This document shows positions 9,148-17,350 of a stretch of 64,000 nt of DNA, piece by piece (the first letter of the stretch is position 1; every line of letters begins with the position of its first letter). The translations under genes were made by a program, and so were the position numbers. A model generated the notes under the pieces. The model made no database searches and was not told the origin of the DNA. It saw only the letters and a program-made list of their open reading frames with translations. This DNA comes from Thermococcus celer Vu 13 = JCM 8558 (GTDB taxonomy: Archaea; Methanobacteriota_B; Thermococci; Thermococcales; Thermococcaceae): positions 372,001 through 436,000 of the forward strand of contig NZ_CP014854.1 in assembly GCF_002214365.1 (NCBI RefSeq), read 5' to 3'.

Positions 9148-10296
9148 ATGAGATACCCGTTTCCGGTTGGAAAATCCGACTTCATCCAGGGCGATGAGGC
9201 GATAGCGAGGGCCGCCATCCTTGCAGGGTGCAGGTTCTACGCGGGCTACCCGATAACGCCCGCGAGCGAGATATTCGAGGCAATGGCCCTCTACATGCCC
9301 CTCGTCGATGGAGTGAGCATACAGATGGAGGACGAGCTGGCGAGCATGGCGGCCATAATAGGGGCCTCGTGGGCCGGTGCAAAGGTCATGACGGCGACGA
9401 GCGGGCCGGGTTTCAGTCTGATGCAGGAAAACCTCGGCTACGCGGTCATGACCGAAACTCCGGTTGTCGTCGTCGACGTCCAGCGCGGCGGCCCCTCGAC
9501 GGGCCAGCCGACGCTGGCGGCCCAGGGGGACATAATGCAGGCCATCTGGGGAACCCACGGCGATCATTCGCTCATCGTCCTCAGCCCGTCGACCGTTCAG
9601 GAGGCCTTCGACTTAACGATAAGGGCCTTCAACTTAGCTGAGAAGTACAGGACGCCGGTGGTTCTCCTCACGGACGCGGAGATAGCCCACATGCGCGAGC
9701 GCGTCTACATCCCCAGCCCCGACGAGATAGAGATAGTGAACCGCAAGCTTCCGGCCAACGAGGAGGAGGCTAAACTGCCCTTCGGGGACCCGCACGGCGA
9801 CGGCGTCCCGCCCATGCCGATATTCGGGAAGGGGTACCACACCTACGTCACCGGCCTCACCCACGACGAGATGGGACACCCGAAGACCGTTGACGCCGAG
9901 GTTCACGAAAGGCTCATCAGGAGGATATTCGATAAGCTGGAGCGCAACAGGGACGAGATAATCTCCTACGAGGAGTTCGAGCTCGACGACGCCGAGGTGG
10001 CGATAGTCAGCACGGGCATAGTCTCGCGCTCCGCCATCAGGGCCGTGAAGATGCTGAGGGAGAGGGGCGTTAAGGCGGGAATGCTCAAGCTCAACACGAT
10101 ATGGCCATTCAACTTCGAGATGATAGAGGAACTCGCCGAGAGGGTCAGGAAGATATACGTCCCGGAGATGAACATGGGGCAGCTCTACCACCTCGTCAGG
10201 GAGGGCGCCAACGGAAGGGCCGAGGTCGAGCTCATAGCCAAGATAGGTGGGGAGGTTCACACCCCGATGGACATAGTCGAGAGGGTGGTGGGATGA
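9148..10296 (+). CDS. Second 2-oxoacid:ferredoxin oxidoreductase alpha subunit (XOR-type)
   Basis: A 382-residue paralogue of KorA in the same operon, with the same landmarks: AGYPITPASEIFEA, QMEDELASMAAIIGASWAG and TSGPGFSLMQENLGYAVMTE. In Pyrococcus furiosus a comparable second set is known as XOR, of unknown substrate. Two blocks (9382-9443 and 9740-9819) are identical in DNA to korA (6825-6886 and 7183-7262), including silent positions, which points to gene conversion. The start ATG follows GAGGTGGTAAC. It probably makes a different 2-oxoacid specificity from korABC. Confidence 0.85.
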   Translation: MRYPFPVGKSDFIQGDEAIARAAILAGCRFYAGYPITPASEIFEAMALYMPLVDGVSIQMEDELASMAAIIGASWAGAKVMTATSGPGFSLMQENLGYAVMTETPVVVVDVQRGGPSTGQPTLAAQGDIMQAIWGTHGDHSLIVLSPSTVQEAFDLTIRAFNLAEKYRTPVVLLTDAEIAHMRERVYIPSPDEIEIVNRKLPANEEEAKLPFGDPHGDGVPPMPIFGKGYHTYVTGLTHDEMGHPKTVDAEVHERLIRRIFDKLERNRDEIISYEEFELDDAEVAIVSTGIVSRSAIRAVKMLRERGVKAGMLKLNTIWPFNFEMIEELAERVRKIYVPEMNMGQLYHLVREGANGRAEVELIAKIGGEVHTPMDIVERVVG

Positions 10297-11141
10297 TGTA
10301 CCTCAAATCCGCTTACGAGATCCGCGACAAATACCTGAGAAAGGACATGCTACCGACCATATTCTGCCCGGGCTGTGGGATAGGGTCGGCCCTCCAGTAC
10401 ACGCTCCGCGCGATAGACGATCTCGGCCTCAACCAGGACGAGATAGTCTGGGTCAGCGGAATCGGGTGCAGCTCGAGGGTCCCGGGTTTCGTGGACTTCG
10501 ACGGCCTGCACACCACCCACGGGAGGGCCCTCGCCTTCGCAACTGGCATAAAGCTCGCCAACCCGGACCTCAAGATAATCGCCTTCATGGGCGACGGTGA
10601 CACGGCCGCAATCGGTGGGAACCACTTCATCCACGCCATCAGGAGAAACCTCGACGTCACCGTTATCCTCATCAACAACTTCACCTACGGGATGACCGGC
10701 GGGCAGGTCGCCCCGACGACTTTGAAAGGCCTAAAGGGGACCACCGCCCCGTACGGACAGTTCGAGAACCCCTTCGACATAGCCGACCTTGCGGTCGCGG
10801 CCGGCGCCAACTACGTGGCGAGGTGGAGCGTCTTCAACTACCTCCAGGGGATCAACAGCATAAAGAAGGCCCTTCAGAAGGAGGGCTTCAGCCTCGTCGA
10901 GTTCCTCTCGCCGTGCCCGATAAGCTTCGGAAGGAGGAACAGGATGAAGACCTCCCCCGAGTTGCTCCGCTGGTACCAGAAGATAACCGTCCCGCTCGCC
11001 AAGGCGAAGAAGATGAAGCCGGAGGAGCTCGAGGGCAAGGTCGTCATCGGCGAGTTCGTTGACCGGGACAGGCCGGGCCTCGTGAGGGAGTACGAAGCGT
11101 ACAAGCGGAGGGCAAAGAAGACGATGGGGTGGGAAGAATGA
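10293..11141 (+). CDS. Second 2-oxoacid:ferredoxin oxidoreductase beta subunit (XOR-type)
   Basis: A 282-residue KorB paralogue: CPGCGIGSA near residue 27, GIGCSSRVPGF, HTTHGRALAFATG, the TPP/Mg segment GDGDTAAIGGNH and NNFTYGMTGGQ. The ATG at 10293 (or 10296) overlaps the stop of the upstream alpha gene in an ATGATG string. It forms the catalytic core with the preceding alpha subunit. Substrate unknown. Confidence 0.88.
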   Translation: MMYLKSAYEIRDKYLRKDMLPTIFCPGCGIGSALQYTLRAIDDLGLNQDEIVWVSGIGCSSRVPGFVDFDGLHTTHGRALAFATGIKLANPDLKIIAFMGDGDTAAIGGNHFIHAIRRNLDVTVILINNFTYGMTGGQVAPTTLKGLKGTTAPYGQFENPFDIADLAVAAGANYVARWSVFNYLQGINSIKKALQKEGFSLVEFLSPCPISFGRRNRMKTSPELLRWYQKITVPLAKAKKMKPEELEGKVVIGEFVDRDRPGLVREYEAYKRRAKKTMGWEE

Positions 11142-11698
11142 GGAAGGAGGTACTCTTCAGCGGTTTCGGTGGCCAGGGCGTCATCCTCGCCAGCGTTATC
11201 CTCGGCAGGGCGGCCGCGGTCTACGAGAACCTCTACGCGGTGCAGAGCCAGGCCTACGGTCCCGAGTCGAGGGGTGGAGCGAGCAAGGCGGAGGTCGTCA
11301 TCAGCGACGAGCCCATAGACTACCCCAAGACCCTCAGCCCGGACTACGCCGTCCTCTTCTCCCAGGAGGCCTACAACAAGTACCTCCACTCGGTGAGGGA
11401 GGGGGCGAAGGTAATAGTCGAGGAGGAGCTCGTCCCGAGGAGAGACCTGGAGTTCGAGAAGAAGCTCGACGTGCTGGCCCTTCCGCTCACGGAGATAGCC
11501 GAGGAGACGACGGGTTTGAGCCTCACGATGAACATCCTGACCCTCGGGATCCTGACCGCCTGGACGGGCGTCGTAAGCAGGGAAGCCGTGGAGAAGGCGG
11601 TTCTGGACGCCGTTCCCAGGGGGACGGAGGAGATAAACCTGAGGGCTTTACACAGGGGGTTCGAGCTCGGGGAGAAGGCCAAAAACGGGGAGCTCTGA
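11138..11698 (+). CDS. Second 2-oxoacid:ferredoxin oxidoreductase gamma subunit (XOR-type)
   Basis: A 186-residue gamma-subunit paralogue starting MRKEVLFSGFGGQGVILASV; the motif QAYGPESRGGASKAEV aligns with the RGG region of korC. The ATG at 11138 overlaps the stop of the beta gene by four bases; an in-frame GTG at 11129 is less likely. It is the last gene of the cluster. No delta (ferredoxin) gene follows, so this complex either borrows KorD or donates electrons differently. Confidence 0.88.
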   Translation: MRKEVLFSGFGGQGVILASVILGRAAAVYENLYAVQSQAYGPESRGGASKAEVVISDEPIDYPKTLSPDYAVLFSQEAYNKYLHSVREGAKVIVEEELVPRRDLEFEKKLDVLALPLTEIAEETTGLSLTMNILTLGILTAWTGVVSREAVEKAVLDAVPRGTEEINLRALHRGFELGEKAKNGEL

Positions 11699-11758
11699 CT
11701 TCGCTTTCCCTTTCCATCCTTCCCAAAAGCTTATCAACCCGCGTTTCCATCTTCTACC

Positions 11759-12229
11759 ATGCTCACCAACGAGACCAAAAACCGAAGCTGGGGTGGGACG
11801 GTCAGGCTCGCCGACAGCTTCTTCAAACGATTCAGGGGTTTAATGCTCGTTGGGAACGTCAGCTACGCCCTCGTCTTCGTCCTCCCGGCCGAGACACGGG
11901 CCAACGCCTCGATCCACACCTTCTTCATGCTGGACGACATCGACGTGATATGGCTCGACTCGTCGAGGAGGGTCGTTGATTTCAAACGGGCGAGGAAGTG
12001 GCGCCTCTACGTCCCCAAAAATCCCGCGAGGTACATCATCGAGGGCCCGGTGGGCGTTATAAGGACGCTCGACGTCTCGGAGGGCGATCTAATAAGCTGG
12101 CAGGCGAGCGAGGAGAAAAAGAAGGCCGTGCCCCTGAAGATCGGCATGCCCGACAAGATATCCTTCGACCCATCTAACGGGATCGCGATGACGGAGAGCG
12201 TTAGGGAAGTGAAGGTGAAGGGACGCTGA
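11759..12229 (+). CDS. DUF192 family protein
   Basis: A 156-residue protein of the DUF192 (COG1430) family. Recognisable landmarks are RFRGLMLVG near residue 27, the conserved [16 protein letters not shown] block, and the C-terminal part [15 protein letters not shown]. Family function is unknown. It lacks the signal peptide found in many bacterial members and is probably cytoplasmic. The start ATG at 11759 lies just downstream of a TATA-like CTTATCAA, so the transcript may be nearly leaderless. It is the last core gene before the accessory island. Confidence 0.85.
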   Translation: MLTNETKNRSWGGTVRLADSFFKRFRGLMLVGNVSYALVFVLPAETRANASIHTFFMLDDIDVIWLDSSRRVVDFKRARKWRLYVPKNPARYIIEGPVGVIRTLDVSEGDLISWQASEEKKKAVPLKIGMPDKISFDPSNGIAMTESVREVKVKGR

Positions 12230-12325
12230 GTATTTAACGTTCTCTCCAGAACTCCAATGGAAGGAGTTCAATGGTATCTTTTCTGGAAAACGCTTGTTAA
12301 AAACGTTTCTTAAAAAATCCAGATA

Positions 12326-12885
12326 CTGTCGGGATAAGTAGTAGGGTGTTAGGTTTAAGTGCCTGATGATACTTCAGAAAAGAGAGGGGGAAAATGAAGA
12401 CTGGAACCATTATTTACTGGATGATTTCAGTCTTAAAAACCTTTTCGCCGGAATAAGATTCCAGTAGAAAAGAAAAGTAGAGCAGTAGAATTATACTTGC
12501 GAGGCCTCAGTTTATCTCTGGGCTGCGATTGATGTTGAAGGCGCAGTCTGGATTACAACAACTAGAAACTGGTGGATTGCCCGGTCTGGTTGTTTTGAAA
12601 TCCTGCGAAGCTGGTTGATGGTGGGCATTGGTACAAGTCTGCCTTTAAGTCTTTGAGTTTGGACTTTGTTCATGTGACTTTTGGGGGCGGAGCGCTGGTT
12701 CAGGACCCTTAAGGAGAGAACGAGGCGTTTCTGGAATAATTTCAGGGGTAAGGACTGGAGGAAGGTTCACAGGTTTGTTTTCTTGTTTGCTTTCTGGTAT
12801 AATTTTATAGCATTCTCGGTTTGGTCGACCACCTGGTGATGTTGCTGAATGGCTTCAGGAGGTGATGCCCCAGTTATCCCAACAG
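12326..12885 (+). mobile_element. Degenerate IS6-like (ISPfu-type) insertion sequence
   Basis: A decayed element bounded by imperfect inverted ends: CTGTCGGGATAA at 12326 and TTATCCCAACAG at 12874-12885. Near the left end a start codon opens MKTGTIIYW, after which the frame breaks up. Near the right end the plus strand encodes ERWFRTLKERTRRFW, then NNFRGKDWRKVHRFVF and FAFWYNF, typical of the C-terminal part of archaeal IS6-family transposases; the frame then shifts. At about 560 bp it is shorter than a full element of roughly 780 bp. A related remnant lies at 54280-54584 on the other strand. No target duplication is visible. It forms the left edge of the AT-rich island. Confidence 0.8.
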
Positions 12886-12911
12886 AATGTAGTATTTGTT
12901 AACCAAAAAAT

Positions 12912-12919
12912 TTTTAAAT
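12912..12919 (+). promoter_or_regulatory. TATA-like promoter of the peptide/radical SAM cluster
   Basis: An AT-rich TTTTAAAT box, preceded by the purine-rich run AACCAAAAAA, lies about 50 bases before the first small peptide gene. Transcription would start near 12940-12945, leaving a short leader that carries GGAGGTGG. The box lies just outside the right end of the IS remnant. A second AT-rich TAATATATATTTTA at 13258-13271 could drive the radical SAM gene separately. Confidence 0.5.
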
Positions 12920-12965
12920 ATTTGAGAATAAACATAGTTTGCATAAACTGTTGGAGGTGGTATGA

Positions 12966-13106
12966 TTGGCAAGAGTTGAATATGTGAAAAAAAGAATATC
13001 CAAAATAAGTACATACAAAGGAAAAGGCGACGAGGTGCCTTTTGTTTGTGTCAGTTGCTTGCTGTGTGTATCAGGAGTGCTATCTCCCACAAGTAGCATT
13101 ACATAA
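12966..13106 (+). CDS. Putative RiPP precursor peptide A, 46 aa
   Basis: A short gene beginning with TTG five bases after a strong ribosome binding site GGAGGTGG (12953-12960). The 46-residue product has a charged N-terminal half (MARVEYVKKRIS) and a C-terminal core EVPFVCVSCLLCVSGVLSP containing Cys28, Cys31 and Cys34. It aligns end to end with the next small gene (peptide B): MA-R/K-V/I-EY-V/I at the N terminus and E-V/L-PF-V/I-C..C..C..G..LSP in the core. The arrangement leader plus Cys core immediately before a radical SAM/SPASM gene is that of ribosomally made, post-translationally modified peptides. The gene is easily missed because of its TTG start. Confidence 0.7.
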   Translation: MARVEYVKKRISKISTYKGKGDEVPFVCVSCLLCVSGVLSPTSSIT

Positions 13107-13119
13107 AAAGGGGATGTCT

Positions 13120-13260
13120 ATGGCAAAAATCGAGTATATTGTGTTCCGAAAGAAGGAAGAATACACCAAGCCTTACCCCGGAACAACTCAGGAGTTACCC
13201 TTTATTTGCAAAGGAGGTTGCGTGGTTTGTGCGGCGGGCTCAATACTTAGTCCATTCTAA
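13120..13260 (+). CDS. Putative RiPP precursor peptide B, 46 aa
   Basis: A 46-residue peptide starting at ATG 13120 after AGGGGAT; an in-frame ATG two codons earlier (13114) is possible. It has a charged leader-like half (MAKIEYIVFRKKEEY) and a core ELPFICKGGCVVCAAGSILS ending in PF, with Cys30, Cys34 and Cys37. It has the same length as peptide A and a matching core, but cysteine spacing is C-x3-C-x2-C instead of C-x2-C-x2-C. It lies 13 bases after peptide A and 39 bases before the radical SAM gene. It is probably the partner of A in a two-peptide product; the modification type is not known. Confidence 0.72.
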   Translation: MAKIEYIVFRKKEEYTKPYPGTTQELPFICKGGCVVCAAGSILSPF

Positions 13261-13299
13261 TATATATTTTAGCTTGGTAATTAAGGAGGTGCTTAAAAA

Positions 13300-14568
13300 A
13301 TGTCTGAGAAAATATTCCTGCCGAATCCTAAAGCATTGTGGGAAATAAAAAATAACAGAGCAATAATACATATGGCGGATAAAGAGCTTGGATTGGATGA
13401 AGAAGGCACTAAAATCTTTTCCAGAATTGTACAACGCAAGCCTATAAAGATAACTACTCTGGAGCAAGAAGAATTTATAGATGATTTGATAAGAAATGAT
13501 GTGATCTTACCCTATAACCCAGAAAATCCTTCTTTTTTCCCGCCGGGAGCTATAGCTGTTGAGATTACACATAAGTGTAATTTGCAGTGTGAGCACTGCT
13601 ACGTAGGAATACGGGAAAATCCAAGTGTTCTATCTTTGGAGGCGTTTAAGAAGATTGTGCGTGAAATGGAAGAGATGAGTTGTTACGCGTTAGCAATTGG
13701 AGGAGGAGAACCTACTTTACATCCAGATTTTGAAAAAATTTTAAGAGCTATATACAACAGTAAGGTAAGAGCACACATAGTCACAAATGGAACAACAAAC
13801 ATTGCAGATTATCTTGAAAAATATGCAGATAAAAAGAGAAATAGCTTTGAAGTGACTGTAAGTATAGATGGACCCAAAGATATACATGAGAAAATTCGGA
13901 AAAATGCAGTATTTGACAGGATAATTGAAAACATCCAGAAACTGGCGGAATTGGGCTGGAAACCGCACATTCAGACAACTGTCTCCTTAAAAAATTATTA
14001 TTCCATTCCCAGATTATTGGATCAAATTAAAAATTTACCCATTCAAAGTTGGGCAGTTAAGATGGAATATCCCGTAGGTAATGCTAAAGTTCATGCAAAC
14101 ATGTTCCCCTCTCCCCATGAATTTGTAGAAATTAGGGATCAGATTCATAAATGGTGGGAAAGAAGTGGTATCAAAACAATAAAGTTTGTAGATGATTTAG
14201 GGTACTTTCCTCCGGTTCTCAAAAAACCAGCTAAAAGAAGAATGTATTATCTTTGTTCTGCTGGTGTTACTCAAGTAACCTTAGATGCAGATGGTAACAT
14301 TACTCCATGCACCCTCATCCAGATTGCTGATGGAACTTCAAAATACATTGCTGGAAATATATATGTGGATAGCTTAAAGGAAGTGTGGAACACCAGTGAA
14401 TTATTGTGGAAATTTAGATTGTTGTGGCCAGAAAATGAGATATGCTCCCGTTGTGGTTTAGTATGTGCCAAGTGTCCCGCTACAGTGCTTGCAATTGCAA
14501 AGAATCTTTTTAAACCTGATCCAAGATGCTCAATGTTCCAGAGGAGGTGTGGCGATGTCAATAGTTGA
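13300..14568 (+). CDS. Radical SAM/SPASM peptide-modifying enzyme with N-terminal RRE/PqqD-like domain
   Basis: A 422-residue maturase. Residues about 8-75 resemble a PqqD-type RiPP recognition element (WEIKNNRAIIHMADKELGLD...LDLIRNDVIL pattern). The radical SAM core follows, with the SAM cluster ligands Cys93, Cys97 and Cys100 (CNLQCEHC) and GGGEPTLHPDFEK around 134-146. The C-terminal SPASM region has Cys319, Cys337, Cys382, Cys385, Cys389, Cys392, Cys410 and Cys417, enough for two auxiliary clusters. The start follows GGAGGTG. It overlaps the ABC ATPase by 14 bases. AT-rich relative to core genes. Such enzymes install thioether or other crosslinks on Cys-containing precursors; here the substrates are inferred to be peptides A and B. 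Confidence 0.9.
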   Translation: MSEKIFLPNPKALWEIKNNRAIIHMADKELGLDEEGTKIFSRIVQRKPIKITTLEQEEFIDDLIRNDVILPYNPENPSFFPPGAIAVEITHKCNLQCEHCYVGIRENPSVLSLEAFKKIVREMEEMSCYALAIGGGEPTLHPDFEKILRAIYNSKVRAHIVTNGTTNIADYLEKYADKKRNSFEVTVSIDGPKDIHEKIRKNAVFDRIIENIQKLAELGWKPHIQTTVSLKNYYSIPRLLDQIKNLPIQSWAVKMEYPVGNAKVHANMFPSPHEFVEIRDQIHKWWERSGIKTIKFVDDLGYFPPVLKKPAKRRMYYLCSAGVTQVTLDADGNITPCTLIQIADGTSKYIAGNIYVDSLKEVWNTSELLWKFRLLWPENEICSRCGLVCAKCPATVLAIAKNLFKPDPRCSMFQRRCGDVNS

Positions 14569-15502
14569 ATTAAAAAACGTTGTAAAATCGTTTTCAGGTC
14601 CCCAGGGGAATATCGTTGCTGTCAACAATCTAAGTTTTCAAGCAAAAGAAAGTGGAGTTCTTGGTATTCTTGGTCCCAATGGTGCTGGAAAAACGACAAC
14701 TTTAAGGATGATTGCCACGATTTACAAGCCTGACAGAGGCACCATAATGGTTGATGGAATAGACGTTCTGAAGGAGCCTTTGAAAGTCAGAAGCAAGATA
14801 GCGTATATGCCCCAGGAGCCGGATTTGATCCCGTCTTTGTCCGTTGAGGATCACATAACTTACTATCTCCGTTTTAGGGGTTTCGACAAAAAAGAAGCCA
14901 AAAAGTGTTGCGAAGAAGCCCTGAGATCATTCAATTTGGAGAAGCACAGAAACAAAAAGCCCTTTCAACTCAGCACTGGGCTAAAAAGACGGGTTCAATT
15001 GGCATCTGTTTTGTCTGCGGAAGCGCCTGTGATTTTTCTTGACGAACCAACAACGGGATTGGATCCGATGAGCAAGAGGAACACGTGGGAGTTAATCAAA
15101 GACAGGATTGAGGATAGCGGGGCAACTATCCTCCTCACAAGTCATGATCTTTATGAGGTGGAGTATCTTGCAAATCGTGTTATAATCATAAACAATGGTA
15201 GACTAATAGCCGAGGGCACGCCGAGAGATTTGAGAAAAAAGTTTGGTAAGAGCGTTAAAGTTGTATTTGAGGATTCTTTGAGTTTTGACGCTTTGAGAGG
15301 GGAGCTTATGGGTGTTGAGGGAGTGAAAGATATTTCTCAGGTAAGCGAGAATGCAGTTGAGATAAAGCTGGACTCCATAGACCGTTCCATTAACAATCTT
15401 GTCCGGGTTCTCGCATCCAAGGAGCTACAAATTAAGGACATCATCACAACCGCTGCAAACTTCGAGGACGTGTATCTTGAAATACTGGGAGGTGAAATAT
15501 GA
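14555..15502 (+). CDS. ABC transporter ATP-binding protein of the peptide cluster
   Basis: A 315-residue DrrA/CcmA-type ATPase. Walker A is GPNGAGKTTT, the signature is STGLKRRVQLA (a variant of LSGGQ) and Walker B is VIFLDEPTTGLD; the C-terminal third is the extension usual for drug and peptide exporters. The ATG at 14555 follows GAGGTGTGGCG and lies inside the end of the radical SAM gene, so expression is coupled. With the permease downstream it would export the modified peptide or give self-protection. No fused C39 peptidase domain is present. Confidence 0.9.
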   Translation: MSIVELKNVVKSFSGPQGNIVAVNNLSFQAKESGVLGILGPNGAGKTTTLRMIATIYKPDRGTIMVDGIDVLKEPLKVRSKIAYMPQEPDLIPSLSVEDHITYYLRFRGFDKKEAKKCCEEALRSFNLEKHRNKKPFQLSTGLKRRVQLASVLSAEAPVIFLDEPTTGLDPMSKRNTWELIKDRIEDSGATILLTSHDLYEVEYLANRVIIINNGRLIAEGTPRDLRKKFGKSVKVVFEDSLSFDALRGELMGVEGVKDISQVSENAVEIKLDSIDRSINNLVRVLASKELQIKDIITTAANFEDVYLEILGGEI

Positions 15503-16293
15503 TGGACCTTAAATCAGCGGTATCTTCGCTTGGAGTTGCCATTTCAAGGGAAATAAAAATTGGCATGGATTTAGAATTTTTCTTCGGGACTTTGTTTGAG
15601 CCCCTAATATACGTCATGCTCTTTGGACCTTTGATGGGGAAGCTCATTGGAAACGTGAATTTTGGGGGAAATGAAATCTCTTATCTTGCTTTTATGTTTC
15701 CAGGAGTGCTCACCATAATAGGCATCAACCAAGGGTTCCGAGGAGCGGCAACATTTATTCAGGATAAGTTTAGAGGAGGCTTGGAGACACTTTTCACGCT
15801 CCCCGTGCATCGTTCAACTCTCTTCTTAGCAAAGATTTTGGGCTCATGTTTGAGGGCATTAATAGCAATGTCGGTAATATCGCTTTTGGCAGCTTTAATG
15901 GCAGAAGGGCTTTCTTTAACGTTATTGGGAATTTTAAAAAGCTTTTTGATCAATATGACCCTTGTTATAGCCTTAGCAAGCTGTATGGTATATCTCCTTT
16001 CCAAGAGTCAAAACCCAAATCTCCCTCTTGCGATTTCCGGCATATTACTGCTGCCCATGATGTTCCTTTCCACAGTTTTTTATCCTGAAAGCGTCTTCAG
16101 CGGTAGCAGAGTGCTATCTCTAATAGTTGCAGTTAATCCCATGACCCACGCCGCGAGATTGATTAGGTCTTTCATATATTCAACGCCACTACCAGCTTCA
16201 ACGTTGCTGATCTCTACAGCATACCTATCGGTTCTTGCGTTTGTAAGTTTGCTATTGGGCATCAGGGGATTTTCACGGGCATTGGAGCGCTAA
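15499..16293 (+). CDS. ABC-2 type permease of the peptide cluster
   Basis: A 264-residue membrane protein of the ABC-2 family with six hydrophobic segments and the conserved FMFPGVLTIIGINQGF and GLETLFTLPVHRSTL regions. Its ATG overlaps the ATPase stop (ATGATG). It pairs with the ATPase to make an exporter. The product, inferred from context, is the modified peptide. Confidence 0.88.
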   Translation: MMDLKSAVSSLGVAISREIKIGMDLEFFFGTLFEPLIYVMLFGPLMGKLIGNVNFGGNEISYLAFMFPGVLTIIGINQGFRGAATFIQDKFRGGLETLFTLPVHRSTLFLAKILGSCLRALIAMSVISLLAALMAEGLSLTLLGILKSFLINMTLVIALASCMVYLLSKSQNPNLPLAISGILLLPMMFLSTVFYPESVFSGSRVLSLIVAVNPMTHAARLIRSFIYSTPLPASTLLISTAYLSVLAFVSLLLGIRGFSRALER

Positions 16294-16323
16294 TCTTCTT
16301 TTTACTTCACGGAGGTGTGAAAT

Positions 16324-16647
16324 TTGATTCTAACCTTTGTCTATTTCCTTTTTGGATTTTTACTCGCGTTCTGTCCTTTCACAGGAATACCGGCCATACT
16401 GATAGGTATCTTATTCGTCAAAATCGATACTAAAGCCAAGCTCGCGTACTCCCTCGCGGGTTTTGTGGCGGGAACCCTGGCTGGAGCATCCCTGTGGGGG
16501 AGCTCTTGGATCTTTGAGCAACTCAGATGGGGTTATCAGGAACATGGAATATGGGGGTTTATCGGGGGCACAACGATTATCCTGCTGTTAGCCATTCTCT
16601 TGGCCCGGGTTCTTAATAAGAAGTATCCGATGGGTGATGCAAAATGA
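16324..16647 (+). CDS. Small membrane protein of the peptide cluster, 107 aa
   Basis: A 107-residue protein with three hydrophobic segments. It begins with TTG (16324) after GGAGGTGTGAAAT. The stop overlaps the start of the next gene (ATGA). No family recognised. Its position after the exporter genes is where RiPP clusters often carry immunity or accessory membrane proteins; this role is inference only. Confidence 0.65.
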   Translation: MILTFVYFLFGFLLAFCPFTGIPAILIGILFVKIDTKAKLAYSLAGFVAGTLAGASLWGSSWIFEQLRWGYQEHGIWGFIGGTTIILLLAILLARVLNKKYPMGDAK

Positions 16648-17120
16648 AGTATACTGTTTTGGATTTTATATCGGTGGCGATAGCATATGGCATTATAGCA
16701 TATTCTACTCAACTTTTGGGTTTTTATGCTATGCTCCAACTCATGAGTGCCCCTATCTGGAAGATGTGGGTTGCTATAATCGGTGTGGGAATTAAGTTTC
16801 TGTTACAAGTTTCAATAATCTGGTTTTTTATTCGGATAATGCTGGGGTATACCCTTAAGACGACTGATATTAGCTCTGCGTTTGTTCCATTGATTATAGC
16901 CGGGATTTTCTGTTTCGTTTTGAGGTTTGTTGGATACTTTATCCTAACCAATGTGTATCTTATTTCATTAAGACATATTCTGGAAAACATTTCTATGGCT
17001 ATAGGGTGGTTTTTGTCACTTTACCTCCTTGGAAAGAAAATATCGCTGAGTCCTTTAAAGAAACATGTAGTAATATTTGGTATTGGGCTGTTGGTCTATT
17101 TTGTTCTCCCACCGATTTGA
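16644..17120 (+). CDS. Membrane protein of the peptide cluster, 158 aa
   Basis: A very hydrophobic 158-residue protein with about five membrane segments, AT-rich, translationally coupled to the preceding gene. No family recognised. A possible immunity or assembly role comes only from context. It is the last clearly intact gene of the coupled run. Confidence 0.65.
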   Translation: MKYTVLDFISVAIAYGIIAYSTQLLGFYAMLQLMSAPIWKMWVAIIGVGIKFLLQVSIIWFFIRIMLGYTLKTTDISSAFVPLIIAGIFCFVLRFVGYFILTNVYLISLRHILENISMAIGWFLSLYLLGKKISLSPLKKHVVIFGIGLLVYFVLPPI

Positions 17121-17134
17121 TTTAGAACCCTTAA

Positions 17135-17302
17135 TATGGAAACGTATCTTTTGCAATAGGCGAGATCATTGGAGCGGTGATAGGCTTTGTGGGTACAGGT
17201 GATGCCTATTCAAACCAATGGCGGTACCTGTGGTGGGTACCCGTTCTCTTATTCGTCGCTTCGCTCGTGGGAATCTTGAAGGGCACTCTCAAGAGAGCGT
17301 GA
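17135..17302 (+). pseudogene. C-terminal fragment of a membrane protein
   Basis: An open stretch with no acceptable start codon upstream (a TAA precedes it at 17132-17134) encodes a hydrophobic tail: GEIIGAVIGFVGTGDAYS followed by NQWRYLWWVPVLLFVASLVG and a Lys/Arg-rich end. It looks like the 3' end of a lost membrane gene. GC content is visibly higher than in the flanking cluster genes. A non-standard start inside the stretch cannot be excluded. Confidence 0.5.
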
Positions 17303-17350
17303 TTGGAGTACTGGAAGTAGGTTTCAGAAAATACAGAGAAACGTGGGGGG

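Noticed and set aside
13042-13260. A longer 72-residue version of precursor peptide B starting at 13042
   Set aside because: The extra N-terminal part overlaps peptide A in another frame and has no ribosome binding site; the 46-residue version aligns end to end with peptide A and has one.
12912-16293. Assignment of the peptide cluster as subtilosin A or SKF type
   Set aside because: Radical SAM and exporter match the general scheme, but the cores have three Cys in CxxCxxC-like spacing with a short tail and do not resemble either core, and the accessory genes of those clusters are missing.
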